The notes under the pieces are model-generated. The model did no database searches. It worked only from the letters and a program-made list of their open reading frames with translations, and was not told the origin of the DNA. This document shows positions 14,596 through 23,079 of a DNA stretch of 35,789 nt, piece after piece; the stretch's first letter is position 1; the number at the start of each line of letters is the position of its first letter. The stretch spans positions 1 to 35,789 of the forward strand of contig JBOFSQ010000066.1 of assembly GCA_051651625.1 (NCBI GenBank), written 5' to 3'. The stretch comes from JBOFSQ01 sp051651625 (GTDB lineage: Bacteria > Planctomycetota > Planctomycetia > Pirellulales > Thermoguttaceae). Made by a program: the position numbers and the translations under genes.

Positions 14596-17500
14596 CTACT
14601 GCGTATATTCTTGCAGCGATCTGACGCGGTGGTCGCCTTGGCGGATCGCTTCAATCCCCTTCGCGGCGGCGACAGCGGCGGCGAGCGTCGTGATGTACGG
14701 TATCCGCAAACGAATCGCCGTCTTGCGAATGTACGAATCGTCGCTCGAACTCGACTTCCCCGAAGGCGTGTTGATCACAAGTTGAATCGCACCGTTCTTC
14801 ATCTCGTCGGTCAGATTCGGACGCCCCTCGTGAACCTTGTTAACGCAAACAGAATCAATCCCGATTTTCTTGAGATGTTCGTGTGTACCGGTGGTGGCGA
14901 AGATTTTGAAGCCGAGTGTCGCCAGTCGCCGCGCAACGTCGTCAACCGCCGGACGGTCTGTCGGCGTGACAGTTATTAGCACACCGCCCTCGGTCGGCAA
15001 CTTCGTGCCCGCCGCTTCCTGCGACTTGAAAAATGCGAGTCCAAACGAGTCCGAAAGCCCAAGAACTTCGCCAGTCGAACGCATCTCCGGCCCCAAAATC
15101 GGATCGACTTCAGGGAACATATTGAACGGAAAAACCGCCTCCTTCACGCCAAAATGCGTAATGCGCGACGACGCAACGTTCATCTCTGCGAGACGTTTTC
15201 CGACAACAAGATTTGTCGCAATCGTCGCCATCGGAATCGCGCAAACCTTCGAGACTATCGGCACCGTCCGCGACGCTCGCGGATTCGCTTCAAGAATATA
15301 GATCGTTTTGTCGGCGATTGCGTACTGAATGTTCATGAGTCCGACAACGCCCATCTCAAGTGCGATGCGGCGAGTGTACTCTTCAATCGTCTCGATCTGC
15401 TGCGGCGACAGACTAATCGGCGGAATCACACACGCCGAGTCGCCGCTGTGAATCCCAGCAAGTTCGATGTGCTCCATCACCGCTGGGACAAACGCCGTCT
15501 CGCCATCGCAGATCGCGTCGGCCTCGCACTCGATTGCGTTTTCCAAGAAACGGTCGATCAGAATCGGACGCTCCGGCGCAATATCGACAGCCGCCGTAAC
15601 GTATCGCGTTAGCATCGACTCGTCGTGAACGACTTCCATCGCGCGTCCACCGAGGACATACGACGGTCTCACCATCAGCGGATAACCGATCCGCGACGCG
15701 ATTTGAATCGCCTCGTCGAGAGTGCTGGCCATCCCCGACTCCGGCTGCGGAATACCGAGCTTCGTCATCATTTGGCGAAACAGGTCGCGGTCTTCGGCGA
15801 GGTCAATCGTCTTCGGCGACGTACCGATAATTTTTACGCCCGCCTCTTCGAGTTGCGACGCAATGTTGAGCGGAGTCTGTCCACCAAATTGACAGATCAC
15901 GCCGCGTGGCTTTTCCGCTTCGTAAATCGAAAGCACGTCTTCAACCGTGAGTGGTTCAAAATAGAGACGACTCGAAGTATCGTAGTCGGTCGAGACAGTT
16001 TCAGGGTTGCAGTTAACCATTATCGTTTCAAAACCGGCGTCGCGGAGCGCGAACGCCGCGTGGACGCAGCAGTAGTCAAACTCGATCCCTTGACCAATTC
16101 GATTCGGCCCGCCACCGAGAACCATCACCTTCTTGTCGCTCGACGACAACTCTTGACGATGCTCGACTCGTTCGGTGTGGTACGTTGAGTAGTAGTACCG
16201 CGCGTTCTCAACGCCGCTCACGGGAATCGCGTCCCACGTTTGTGCCAAACCTGTTGCCAAACGTTGCGAACGAACATCACGCTCGGTGACGTGCAAGAGC
16301 TGCGCGATGTAGCGGTCGGAGAATCCGTCGCGTTTCGCTTGACGCAACAGATCGTCGGGAAGTTTTGAACCGCGGTGCGCGACCAAAGTCTTCTCGACTT
16401 CAACAAGTTCAAGCATCTGCTCCAAGAAGTATCGTTTGACTTTCGTCTTGTCGTGAATGACATCAACGGAAACTCCGCGCAACAGTGCTTCGTAAATGAG
16501 AAAGTAGCGAAGACTCGTCGGGACGTTTAACTTGTAGAGAATCTCGTCGAGCGAAAGTGCCTTGATTTCGCGGACTTCGCCGAGTCCGTAACGTCCTTGC
16601 TCCAGCGAACGGATCGCCTTTTGGAACGCCTCTTTGAACGTCTTGCCGATACTCATTACTTCGCCGACGGCTTTCATCTGCGTACCGAGTCGGTCTTCGA
16701 CGCCTTTGAACTTTTCAAACGCCCACCGCGCGAACTTGACGACAACGTAGTCGCCGCTTGGAGTGTATTTGTCGAGCGTGCCGCTGCGCCAGTACGGCAT
16801 TTCGGCGAGCGTGAGTCCGCACGCCAACTTCGCCGAGACAAGCGCGATTGGAAAACCGGTCGCCTTCGACGCGAGCGCGGACGAACGACTCGTTCGCGGA
16901 TTAATTTCGATAACGACAACACGATCAGAAACCGGATCGTGTGCGAACTGAACGTTCGTTCCGCCGATGACGCCGATAGATTCGACGATTCGGTATGCGT
17001 AGTCTTGGAGTCGTTCTTGCAGTTCGTTCGAGATTGTGAGCATCGGCGCGGTGCAAAACGAGTCGCCGGTGTGAACGCCCATCGGATCGACGTTTTCGAT
17101 AAAGCAAACGGTGATCATTTTTCCGGTTGCGTCGCGGACGACTTCGAGTTCGAGTTCTTCCCAACCGAGTACCGATTCTTCGACGAGAACTTGCGACGCG
17201 ATGGAGAGCGAGATACCGCGCGACGCGATTGTACGCAGTTCTTCTTGGTTGTACGCGATTCCGCCGCCGGTGCCGCCCATCGTGTACGCCGGACGAATCA
17301 CAACCGGATAACCGAGTTTTTCAGCTATTGTCTCGGCTTGTTCGACGGTTGTTGCGATTTCGCTTTTTGCGGTTTCGATACCGAGTTCGTCCATCGCTTG
17401 TTTGAAAATCTCGCGGTCTTCGCCGCGTTCAATCGCCGAGAGTTGGATACCGATTACTTTCACATTGTACTTGTCGAGAATCCCAGCTTTCGAGAGCTGC

Positions 17501-17799
17501 AATGAAAGATTGAGAGCCGACTGTCCGCCGAGATTTGGGAGGAGAGCGTCGGGGCGTTCTTTGTCGATGATTCGTTCGAGCGACGGAACGGTGAGTGGTT
17601 CGATGTATGTGGCGTCGGCCATACCGGGGTCGGTCATGATTGTCGCCGGGTTGGAATTGACGAGCACGATTTCGTACCCCAAACTCCGCAACGCCTTGCA
17701 CGCCTGCGTCCCGGAGTAGTCAAACTCGCACGCTTGACCGATGATGATCGGGCCTGAACCAATGATGAGAATCTTGTGAATGTCGGTACGCTTTGGCAT
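14596..17799 (-). CDS. carB: Carbamoyl-phosphate synthase, large subunit
   Basis: Makes carbamoyl phosphate from bicarbonate, two ATP and ammonia delivered by the small subunit CarA, feeding pyrimidines and arginine. The 1067 residues match the family. Two homologous ATP-grasp halves are visible: the first begins IGSGPIIIGQACEFDYSG, the second GGGPNRIGQGIEFDYCC near residue 555. Both have paired AVIRPAYTMGGTGGG/MVRPSYVLGG-type loops, and an MGS-like allosteric domain follows (residues ~930-1067, with FATTGTHEHL). The start at 17799 is preceded by GAAAGG. No carA lies in the window, so the subunit genes are separated. Confidence 0.97.
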   Translation of the reverse strand: MPKRTDIHKILIIGSGPIIIGQACEFDYSGTQACKALRSLGYEIVLVNSNPATIMTDPGMADATYIEPLTVPSLERIIDKERPDALLPNLGGQSALNLSLQLSKAGILDKYNVKVIGIQLSAIERGEDREIFKQAMDELGIETAKSEIATTVEQAETIAEKLGYPVVIRPAYTMGGTGGGIAYNQEELRTIASRGISLSIASQVLVEESVLGWEELELEVVRDATGKMITVCFIENVDPMGVHTGDSFCTAPMLTISNELQERLQDYAYRIVESIGVIGGTNVQFAHDPVSDRVVVIEINPRTSRSSALASKATGFPIALVSAKLACGLTLAEMPYWRSGTLDKYTPSGDYVVVKFARWAFEKFKGVEDRLGTQMKAVGEVMSIGKTFKEAFQKAIRSLEQGRYGLGEVREIKALSLDEILYKLNVPTSLRYFLIYEALLRGVSVDVIHDKTKVKRYFLEQMLELVEVEKTLVAHRGSKLPDDLLRQAKRDGFSDRYIAQLLHVTERDVRSQRLATGLAQTWDAIPVSGVENARYYYSTYHTERVEHRQELSSSDKKVMVLGGGPNRIGQGIEFDYCCVHAAFALRDAGFETIMVNCNPETVSTDYDTSSRLYFEPLTVEDVLSIYEAEKPRGVICQFGGQTPLNIASQLEEAGVKIIGTSPKTIDLAEDRDLFRQMMTKLGIPQPESGMASTLDEAIQIASRIGYPLMVRPSYVLGGRAMEVVHDESMLTRYVTAAVDIAPERPILIDRFLENAIECEADAICDGETAFVPAVMEHIELAGIHSGDSACVIPPISLSPQQIETIEEYTRRIALEMGVVGLMNIQYAIADKTIYILEANPRASRTVPIVSKVCAIPMATIATNLVVGKRLAEMNVASSRITHFGVKEAVFPFNMFPEVDPILGPEMRSTGEVLGLSDSFGLAFFKSQEAAGTKLPTEGGVLITVTPTDRPAVDDVARRLATLGFKIFATTGTHEHLKKIGIDSVCVNKVHEGRPNLTDEMKNGAIQLVINTPSGKSSSSDDSYIRKTAIRLRIPYITTLAAAVAAAKGIEAIRQGDHRVRSLQEYTQ

Positions 17800-17900
17800 A
17801 CGGTGAAACCTTTCAAACTTATGGGGACGCTGGATAGTGGTACTGTTGAACGGGCCGCGCATTGATAGTCAACTCTTTGGCACCTGCGCAAACCCTGAAC

Positions 17901-17928
17901 ATTGTACCCAAGTCGCGGCAGTCGTCAA
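17901..17928 (-). promoter_or_regulatory. Putative carB promoter
   Basis: On the minus strand, TTGACG (17928-17923) and TACAAT (17906-17901) are separated by 16 bp. Transcription would begin near 17894, giving a leader of about 95 nt before carB. The rest of the 278-bp divergent gap to the next plus-strand gene shows no other clear signal, and no pyrimidine attenuator was recognised. Confidence 0.5.
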
Positions 17929-18077
17929 CGCCCCGCTTTGTGATTGTCGCAAACAACAAATCTGGTCGTGGCCGCGTACCCTCCTTGACGCATCGCGTTT
18001 TCCCGCGAAAATACGCCGCGAAGTCTCCGTTCTTGGGACGCGAGTCAATTCCTCACAACTTCAGAAAGGTTTAAGCC

Positions 18078-18212
18078 ATGCGTATTGTTCTTGCTATGAG
18101 TGTACTGGTTGTCTGTTTGGTGCTCACAGGTTGTCCGAAAGAATCGTCGTCGGGACCAGCAAAAGGGCCTGCAAATCCGAACGTTGGCGGCGTTCCGGCT
18201 GGTTCAACCTGA
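18078..18212 (+). CDS. Small lipoprotein, 44 residues
   Basis: A short gene with a convincing lipoprotein signal: positive start MRI, hydrophobic stretch, lipobox LTGC with C19, then a 25-residue Gly/Pro/Ser-rich tail. AAAGG lies 8-13 bases upstream of ATG 18078. The mature part is about 26 residues, too short for an enzyme. No family is recognised. Tiny lipoproteins of this shape are common in planctomycetes. A second lipoprotein gene follows 35 bp downstream, probably in the same transcript. Confidence 0.6.
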   Translation: MRIVLAMSVLVVCLVLTGCPKESSSGPAKGPANPNVGGVPAGST

Positions 18213-18247
18213 TAGGCAATGCTAACTGGTTTTGGCGTGGTATCCCC

Positions 18248-18706
18248 ATGAAAAAGTGGTTGACAACGGGTCTGTCGGCGGGTTTGTCAGTCGTTTGTTT
18301 GGCCGGAGTGGTTTTGTCGTTGGGCGGTTGTGGTGGTTCGAGCGATGTTTACGTCGCTGCCACCGAACTCGTCACACCGGTGGAGAAACCGCTCGGGGCA
18401 CCTGTCGTTATCATCACGCCAAATCACGACGACAACACAAAATCCGACTCCTTCTCGGCTACGTTCTTTCTCAAAATTGACAAGCGAGACGAAACAGTTT
18501 ACGATGCGCTGTTCCCGACTCGCAAGAACGAAATCCGCGAAAAAGTTGCTCTGCTCATCCTACAAGCTACGCCAGCCGAACGACAAGACCCGACACTCTA
18601 CGAGATCAAACATCGGATTGTCGATGTTGTCAACGATCTGCTTGGGGCCGAATTCGTCAAGGAGGTTATCGTTACGGATGTCACGGCGATCACCTTCCAA
18701 AACTGA
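18248..18706 (+). CDS. Lipoprotein, possibly FliL-like
   Basis: A 152-residue protein with a signal peptide ending in LSLGGC. The mature region, residues ~65-150, reads as a strand followed by a long helix and a final strand (FSATFFLKID, then NEIREKVALLILQ, and VKEVIVTDVTAITFQN). This layout resembles the C-terminal domain of the flagellar protein FliL, but as a lipoprotein rather than a transmembrane protein, and no flagellar gene is nearby. Only weak translation signals precede ATG 18248. The last 29 bases overlap the next gene. The FliL relation is my inference from the pattern alone. Confidence 0.65.
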   Translation: MKKWLTTGLSAGLSVVCLAGVVLSLGGCGGSSDVYVAATELVTPVEKPLGAPVVIITPNHDDNTKSDSFSATFFLKIDKRDETVYDALFPTRKNEIREKVALLILQATPAERQDPTLYEIKHRIVDVVNDLLGAEFVKEVIVTDVTAITFQN

Positions 18707-19517
18707 TTCGGTAGACGACTCGCGCTGTCAACGTTCTGCCAGAGATTTTTCGGGCCGAACAATTTTCGTTGCGGGAGCGACGGGCGGGATCGGTTCGGCT
18801 GTTGCGAAAACGCTGGCGGCGGCGGGGGGCGGTCTCATTCTTCATTACGGTTTCGATGGCGACACCGCAAATCGTGTCGCCGACGACTGTGCTGCGTTCG
18901 GCGTTTCTGTAGACTGCGAACAAGCCGATCTCGCCAACCGCGAACAAGTCGCGAGTCTCACTGTGCGATTGACCGCGCGAACAATCGACCACGTCGTCAT
19001 CGCATCGGGCTGCGATCTGATGAACAACTCGCTGCGACAGAAGACGTTCGACGAGCGGCTCCGTTATTTGTTGGAGGTCGATCTCGTTGCACCGATGGTA
19101 CTGGCGCGGACGCTCGGCGCGAAGATGCAAACATCAGAGACGCTGGGCAGAAGCATTGTCTTCCTCGGTTGGGACGGCGTTGCAACTGGCGGCGTCACCG
19201 AAACGGCACAACTCTACGGTGCGGTCAAAGGCGGACTGCAAGGATTTGCGCAGTCGCTGTCGCAAAGTCTCGCGCCGCAAGTCCGCGTCAACACACTTCT
19301 CCTAGGCTGGATCAAGACACGATGGGGCAACAAGGTCGCTGCCGACGATGCGAGTCCGTTTTCCAACGTTCCAGAAAAGACGACACTTTTGGAACGCTGG
19401 GGGGAGAGCGAAGAGGTCGCAGACGCCGTTCGATTTCTGCTATCGGACGAATCGCGGTACATCACCGGCGCAACACTCGAAGTAAACGGTGGACGCCGCG
19501 CGTGGCGACCAGAATGA
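18678..19517 (+). CDS. Short-chain dehydrogenase/reductase, atypical active site
   Basis: A 279-residue Rossmann-fold oxidoreductase-like protein. The NAD(P)-binding loop GATGGIG begins at residue 33, and YGAVK (Y180, K184) fits the catalytic YxxxK. The serine normally 13 residues before the tyrosine is replaced by glycine (G167, within FLGWDG), and NNAG is replaced by ASGC. The C-terminus has the usual GATLEVNGG. ATG 18678 overlaps the preceding gene by 29 bp and has AAGGAGG 12 bases upstream. It may be an inactive or altered SDR, or use another residue. The two lipoproteins before it suggest a shared transcript but no shared function. Confidence 0.8.
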   Translation: MSRRSPSKTDSVDDSRCQRSARDFSGRTIFVAGATGGIGSAVAKTLAAAGGGLILHYGFDGDTANRVADDCAAFGVSVDCEQADLANREQVASLTVRLTARTIDHVVIASGCDLMNNSLRQKTFDERLRYLLEVDLVAPMVLARTLGAKMQTSETLGRSIVFLGWDGVATGGVTETAQLYGAVKGGLQGFAQSLSQSLAPQVRVNTLLLGWIKTRWGNKVAADDASPFSNVPEKTTLLERWGESEEVADAVRFLLSDESRYITGATLEVNGGRRAWRPE

Positions 19518-19523
19518 CCGTCT

Positions 19524-20435
19524 CTATGTGCCGCGTAGATTTTTGATAACGTCTTCGAGTACGGCATCGGTCTCGGCGCGAACGATTTGGCACGTCCCGA
19601 CTTGGCGGTGTCCGCCGCCACCATGTTTGGCCATCAGGCTACCGACATCCGCAGTACACGAACGATTGATGACACTGTAACCGCAAGCGAGCATGTTTGC
19701 GATATTCCCCTTCGTCGGCGTGACCCAGAGTGAAACGTTCTGATCAGGATACATCCCGTAGATGACGAAACGGTTGCTGGCGTGGATGACGTCAACGCCA
19801 CGCAAGTCGGTAACGATGACGTTGTCAACGGTTCGCGTGTGAGTACGCACCATTTCCTGAAACGCATCCGATTCAGAGTGGTAAAACTTGACCCGCTCGC
19901 TAACATCTGGCAGTTGAAGAATCTCGTTGACCGGCAGCTTGTAAAGCTCGCGAATAAAACGGAGCATCAGTTGGTAAGACGAAGTACCGAATTGTTGGAA
20001 GCGTCCGAGACCGGTGCGCGGGTCGGTCAAGAAACCGATCAGAACCCATCCTTGTGGATTGAGTACATCAGACGGCGTGAGCTTTCCAGAATCGACGCGA
20101 TCAACGGCTTCGATCAGTTCGTTCGCCCACGGATATGCTTCAGCACCGCCATAGTAGTCGTAGATAATCCGGGCACACGAATCGGCGTGACGACTCTCGC
20201 CATGTGACGACTTCTCAACCCCAACCCGCTGTAGTTCGCTGGCGTGATGGTCAAACCACATCGCACACCCCTCGACAAACGGCACGTTACAAAGCACATC
20301 GCGCGACTCCGCACGAAAATAGCCGTCCTGCAGGTCTTTGGGGTGAACGAACACAATGTCGTCAACCAGCCCCTGTTCGGCCAGCAACGCTCCACAAACC
20401 AAACCATCAAAGTCGGCCCGCGTTACCAATCGCAT
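19524..20435 (-). CDS. DHH-family phosphoesterase (exopolyphosphatase-like)
   Basis: A 303-residue predicted metal-dependent phosphoesterase. The N-terminal motif RADFDG (D8, D10), the signature DHH at residues 62-64 and a C-terminal DHHA1-type GGGGHRQVG stretch define the DHH superfamily. Members cleave cyclic dinucleotides, nanoRNA or polyphosphate; which applies here is not decided by the sequence. ATG 20435 is chosen because GGAGAG lies just upstream and the catalytic motif begins at once; the frame extends 82 codons further without a family match. It converges on the SDR gene with a 6-bp gap and is divergent from clpP. Confidence 0.85.
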   Translation of the reverse strand: MRLVTRADFDGLVCGALLAEQGLVDDIVFVHPKDLQDGYFRAESRDVLCNVPFVEGCAMWFDHHASELQRVGVEKSSHGESRHADSCARIIYDYYGGAEAYPWANELIEAVDRVDSGKLTPSDVLNPQGWVLIGFLTDPRTGLGRFQQFGTSSYQLMLRFIRELYKLPVNEILQLPDVSERVKFYHSESDAFQEMVRTHTRTVDNVIVTDLRGVDVIHASNRFVIYGMYPDQNVSLWVTPTKGNIANMLACGYSVINRSCTADVGSLMAKHGGGGHRQVGTCQIVRAETDAVLEDVIKNLRGT

Positions 20436-20653
20436 GAAAATCTCTCCATAACCAAACACGGATACCACGTTTTGGGATTCGACATCCGCCGCACTCAACC
20501 ATTCGCCTCCAACGCCCACGAATGGTAGGAGTTTACCACAGAGACGCCGCGTGGCAAGGAGCGGAAGACGAAAAAAATTGTCCACAGCGTTCTTGGGGGA
20601 AAACGCAGTTTGGGAGAAATGGCGAAACCCAACACTTTTTTTCTTATCTGCCC

Positions 20654-20682
20654 TTGATTGAAACCGCTTTTTCGGCGACAAT
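20654..20682 (+). promoter_or_regulatory. Putative promoter of the first clpP
   Basis: TTGATT at 20654-20659 and GACAAT at 20677-20682 are 17 bp apart. The predicted start near 20689 would give a leader of about 70 nt before ATG 20758. It also argues against a GTG start at 20689. The match is only moderate. Confidence 0.35.
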
Positions 20683-20757
20683 TCCGCAGTGTACTCGGAT
20701 GATGTTCCAGTCCGATGGGACTTACCTCAACACTTCAAAATTATTCACAAGCAAGCA

Positions 20758-21351
20758 ATGGCAAACTACCGCGACTATCAACGCCAGCGTTCGATGACGC
20801 TCGGCGACCTACTTTTGGAAAATCGAATCATCTTCCTTCAAGGAGTGATTACGAACGAAACGGCGAACGAGCTTGTGATGAAGCTGCTCTACTTGCAGAG
20901 TGAAAATCGCCGCAAAGACATTCACTTCTATATTAATTCTCCGGGCGGTAGCGTCTCGGCAACACTTGCAATCTACGACACGATGCAGATTTTGAGTTGC
21001 CCCGTGGCGACGTACTGCGTTGGACTCGCTGCTAGTGGCGGCGCGATCTTGCTCGCTGGCGGCTCGCGCGGAAAACGTTTTGCTCTTCCACACGCAAAGG
21101 TCATGATTCACCAGCCGTGGGGGAGCGTCGAAGGCCAAGTATCTGACATCGAAATCCAAGCGTCAGAAATTATCAAAGACCGAACACTCCTAAACAACAT
21201 CCTCTCGCAGCACACGGGAAAACCAATCGAAGTCATCGCCAAAGACATCGACCGCGACTTCTATCTCAACGCCGCCGCCGCCAAAGAATACGGTGTCGTC
21301 GATGACATCCTCCAAAAATCTGCGCTGGATGAAGACAAAGACAAGGAGTAA
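20758..21351 (+). CDS. clpP: ATP-dependent Clp protease proteolytic subunit, first copy
   Basis: A 197-residue serine peptidase subunit that forms the barrel degrading unfolded substrates passed on by ClpX or ClpA/C. The triad is complete: S93 in AASGGA, H118 in MIHQPWG and D167 in DIDRDF; SPGGSV lines the oxyanion region. Around the nucleophile it has ASGG where the second copy has ASMG. ATG 20758 gives the normal family length; GTG 20689 would add 23 residues with no match. Neighbours are a Uma2-type gene 5 bp downstream and a second clpP about 1 kb on, so two subunit types may form mixed rings. Confidence 0.93.
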   Translation: MANYRDYQRQRSMTLGDLLLENRIIFLQGVITNETANELVMKLLYLQSENRRKDIHFYINSPGGSVSATLAIYDTMQILSCPVATYCVGLAASGGAILLAGGSRGKRFALPHAKVMIHQPWGSVEGQVSDIEIQASEIIKDRTLLNNILSQHTGKPIEVIAKDIDRDFYLNAAAAKEYGVVDDILQKSALDEDKDKE

Positions 21352-21356
21352 ACCCA

Positions 21357-21953
21357 ATGTCCACACTCGCCGCAAAACCGCAGCAGCGTTACTCGTATGC
21401 CGACTACCTGACGTGGCTCGACGACGTTCGGCGCGAAATCATCGACGGCGTGATGACGCTGATGAATCCTCCCGCGCCGTCGTGGGACCACGCAGAAATT
21501 AGCGTTAGCATCAGTTCGAACTTTTACCAAACCATCAAGCAGCATCGCGGCAAATGCAAGGTTTTTCACGCACCGTTTGACGTGCGGCTTCCAAGGAATG
21601 GTGAAACGAACGACAACGAAATCTACACCGTCGTCCAGCCCGACGTTTGCGTAATCTGCGATTTGAGTAAGAAGTACGACAGACGCGGCTGCATTGGCGC
21701 ACCCGATTTGGTCGTGGAGATTTTGTCGCCGAGTACGATGGCACGCGATTATCGCGTCAAGTTTGACTTGTACGAACGCAGCGGTGTCAGCGAATACTGG
21801 ATTGTGAACCCGTTCGCAAAATCAATCGAAATTTTCGTCCTGCACGAAGACGGGTGTTATCACGACGGAACCGTCTACGACGGAGACAACACACAGGTCA
21901 AGTCGATTCTGTTTCCCGAAGTCATATTTGACCTCAACGAGTTTTTCGAGTAA
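21357..21953 (+). CDS. Uma2-family (DUF820) putative restriction endonuclease-like protein
   Basis: A 198-residue PD-(D/E)XK-fold protein. Residues ~95-170 show the Uma2 pattern: VQPDVCVICD, then GAPDLVVEILSPST, a lysine in VKFDLYE and YWIVNP. These supply the D, E and K of the nuclease-like site. Such proteins are multiplied in cyanobacteria and planctomycetes and often move with repeats; their biological substrate is unknown. It lies 5 bp downstream of the first clpP and appears cotranscribed, followed by a palindromic element that separates it from the second clpP. This layout suggests insertion between two formerly adjacent clpP genes. Confidence 0.85.
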   Translation: MSTLAAKPQQRYSYADYLTWLDDVRREIIDGVMTLMNPPAPSWDHAEISVSISSNFYQTIKQHRGKCKVFHAPFDVRLPRNGETNDNEIYTVVQPDVCVICDLSKKYDRRGCIGAPDLVVEILSPSTMARDYRVKFDLYERSGVSEYWIVNPFAKSIEIFVLHEDGCYHDGTVYDGDNTQVKSILFPEVIFDLNEFFE

Positions 21954-21978
21954 ACCTGCGTTGAAATTTTCGTGACCA

Positions 21979-22289
21979 TTCACGGACTGTTTCGCCGTGG
22001 CATATTCCTAGTCCCGCTAGGGACGACCTTATTGTAGCCGAGGGCAAGACGTACTCGTCGCAGCCCTCGGTTTGTGGCCCCAAATAGAATGAAGTCCCGT
22101 AGGGACGACCTTATTCCGAATGGGCAAAACATCGTCAATGTTGTCGAGCAGTTCAAATAAGGCCGCTCCTACGGAGCTACGAATTCCGTGGTGATCGCCA
22201 CCCAAGGCTGCGCGGAATACCGCTTGCCTTGGGCTACAATAAGGTCGCCGCTACGCGGCTAGGAAACGATACCAAAAACAGTCCGTGAA
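21979..22289. repeat. Nested palindromic element between uma2 and the second clpP
   Basis: The outermost arms TTCACGGACTGTTT at 21979-21992 and its exact complement at 22276-22289 enclose a second pair starting CCTAG at 22007-22039 and ending at 22231-22263, which share GACCTTATTGTAGCC and its complement. A third pair, around 22091-22122 and 22156-22185, again carries the GACCTTATT/AATAAGG motif. The centre encodes nothing. The structure looks like one or more MITE-like insertions nested in each other. It fills the whole gap upstream of the second clpP and could separate or terminate the two transcripts. Confidence 0.65.
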
Positions 22290-22343
22290 CGATTGCAAAA
22301 TTTTCTACACCAACCACATATCAACCTCAAACAACAATTCACC

Positions 22344-22943
22344 ATGCCACTGATACCTTACGTCATTGAAAAAACTGGGCGCGAAGAGCGCGCGATGGAT
22401 ATTTATAGTCGCTTGTTGAAAGATCGAATCATCTTTCTTGGTAGCGGCGTGAACGACGAAGTCGCCAATGCGATAGTCGCGCAGATGTTGTTTCTGCACA
22501 GCGACGATCCGAGTGCGGACGTTCACATGTACATTAATTCACCCGGCGGCAGCGTCACGGCGGGGCTTGCGATCTACGACACGATGCAGTTTATTTCGTG
22601 CGATGTGGCGACGTATTGCATCGGACAGTGTGCGTCGATGGGAGCGGTTTTGCTCACAGCGGGTGCGAAAGGGAAACGTTTTGCGCTCCCGAATTCGCGG
22701 ATCATGATTCACCAGCCGCTCGGCGGAATGGAAGGCACCGCCGAAGAGATTCTGATCCACGCCCGCGAGTTTGCGAAGATCAAAACGCGGATGAACGAGA
22801 TTCTGCTCAAACACACCGGACACCCGCTCGACAAAATCCAACAAGACACCGACCGCGACCGGTTTATGTCTGCCGACGAGGCGTGCGAATACAGACTGAT
22901 TGATCAGGTGATCGAACACGCCCCCGCGACAAAAAAGAAGTAG
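22344..22943 (+). CDS. clpP: ATP-dependent Clp protease proteolytic subunit, second copy
   Basis: A 199-residue ClpP with triad S98 (CASMGA), H123 (MIHQPLGG) and D172 (TDRDRF). It is closer to the canonical E. coli-type ClpP than the first copy: it keeps the N-terminal PYVIEKTGREERAMDIYSRLL and the ASMG nucleophile turn. ATG 22344 gives the expected N-terminus; a TTG 17 codons earlier is less likely. The stop is followed immediately by the first copy of the 103-bp repeat, whose ACCCGTTACGGGT palindrome may stop transcription. Confidence 0.95.
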   Translation: MPLIPYVIEKTGREERAMDIYSRLLKDRIIFLGSGVNDEVANAIVAQMLFLHSDDPSADVHMYINSPGGSVTAGLAIYDTMQFISCDVATYCIGQCASMGAVLLTAGAKGKRFALPNSRIMIHQPLGGMEGTAEEILIHAREFAKIKTRMNEILLKHTGHPLDKIQQDTDRDRFMSADEACEYRLIDQVIEHAPATKKK

Positions 22944-23046
22944 ACCCGTTACGGGTCAATTTGCAGGCTTCGCCTTCCCGCAATGCCGCGGCCTCGATGG
23001 GCCGCTACCGTTTTGGTACGGGAAATTCAAACCGACTTGAGTATAA
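22944..23046 (+). repeat. 103-bp dispersed repeat, copy A
   Basis: The copy begins with palindrome ACCCGTTACGGGT right after the clpP stop, continues with AGGCTTCGCC and a GCCGCTACCGTTTTGGTACGG hairpin-like core, and ends in TTGAGTATAA. Copies occur at 24457-24573 in the same orientation and at 27451-27552 in the opposite one. A and the inverted copy agree at nearly all positions apart from a short variable segment after the AGGCTTCGCC motif. It ends 33 bp before a lipoprotein gene. Confidence 0.75.
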
Positions 23047-23079
23047 CCACTGCACAATTTCCCACGGATGGGACCAACA

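Noticed and set aside
16597..17505. Long plus-strand open frame opposite carB
   Set aside because: It lies fully inside carB with no recognisable motif and composition typical of an antisense frame.
20689..20757. GTG start for the first clpP adding 23 residues
   Set aside because: The extra residues match nothing in ClpP and the position coincides with the predicted transcription start.
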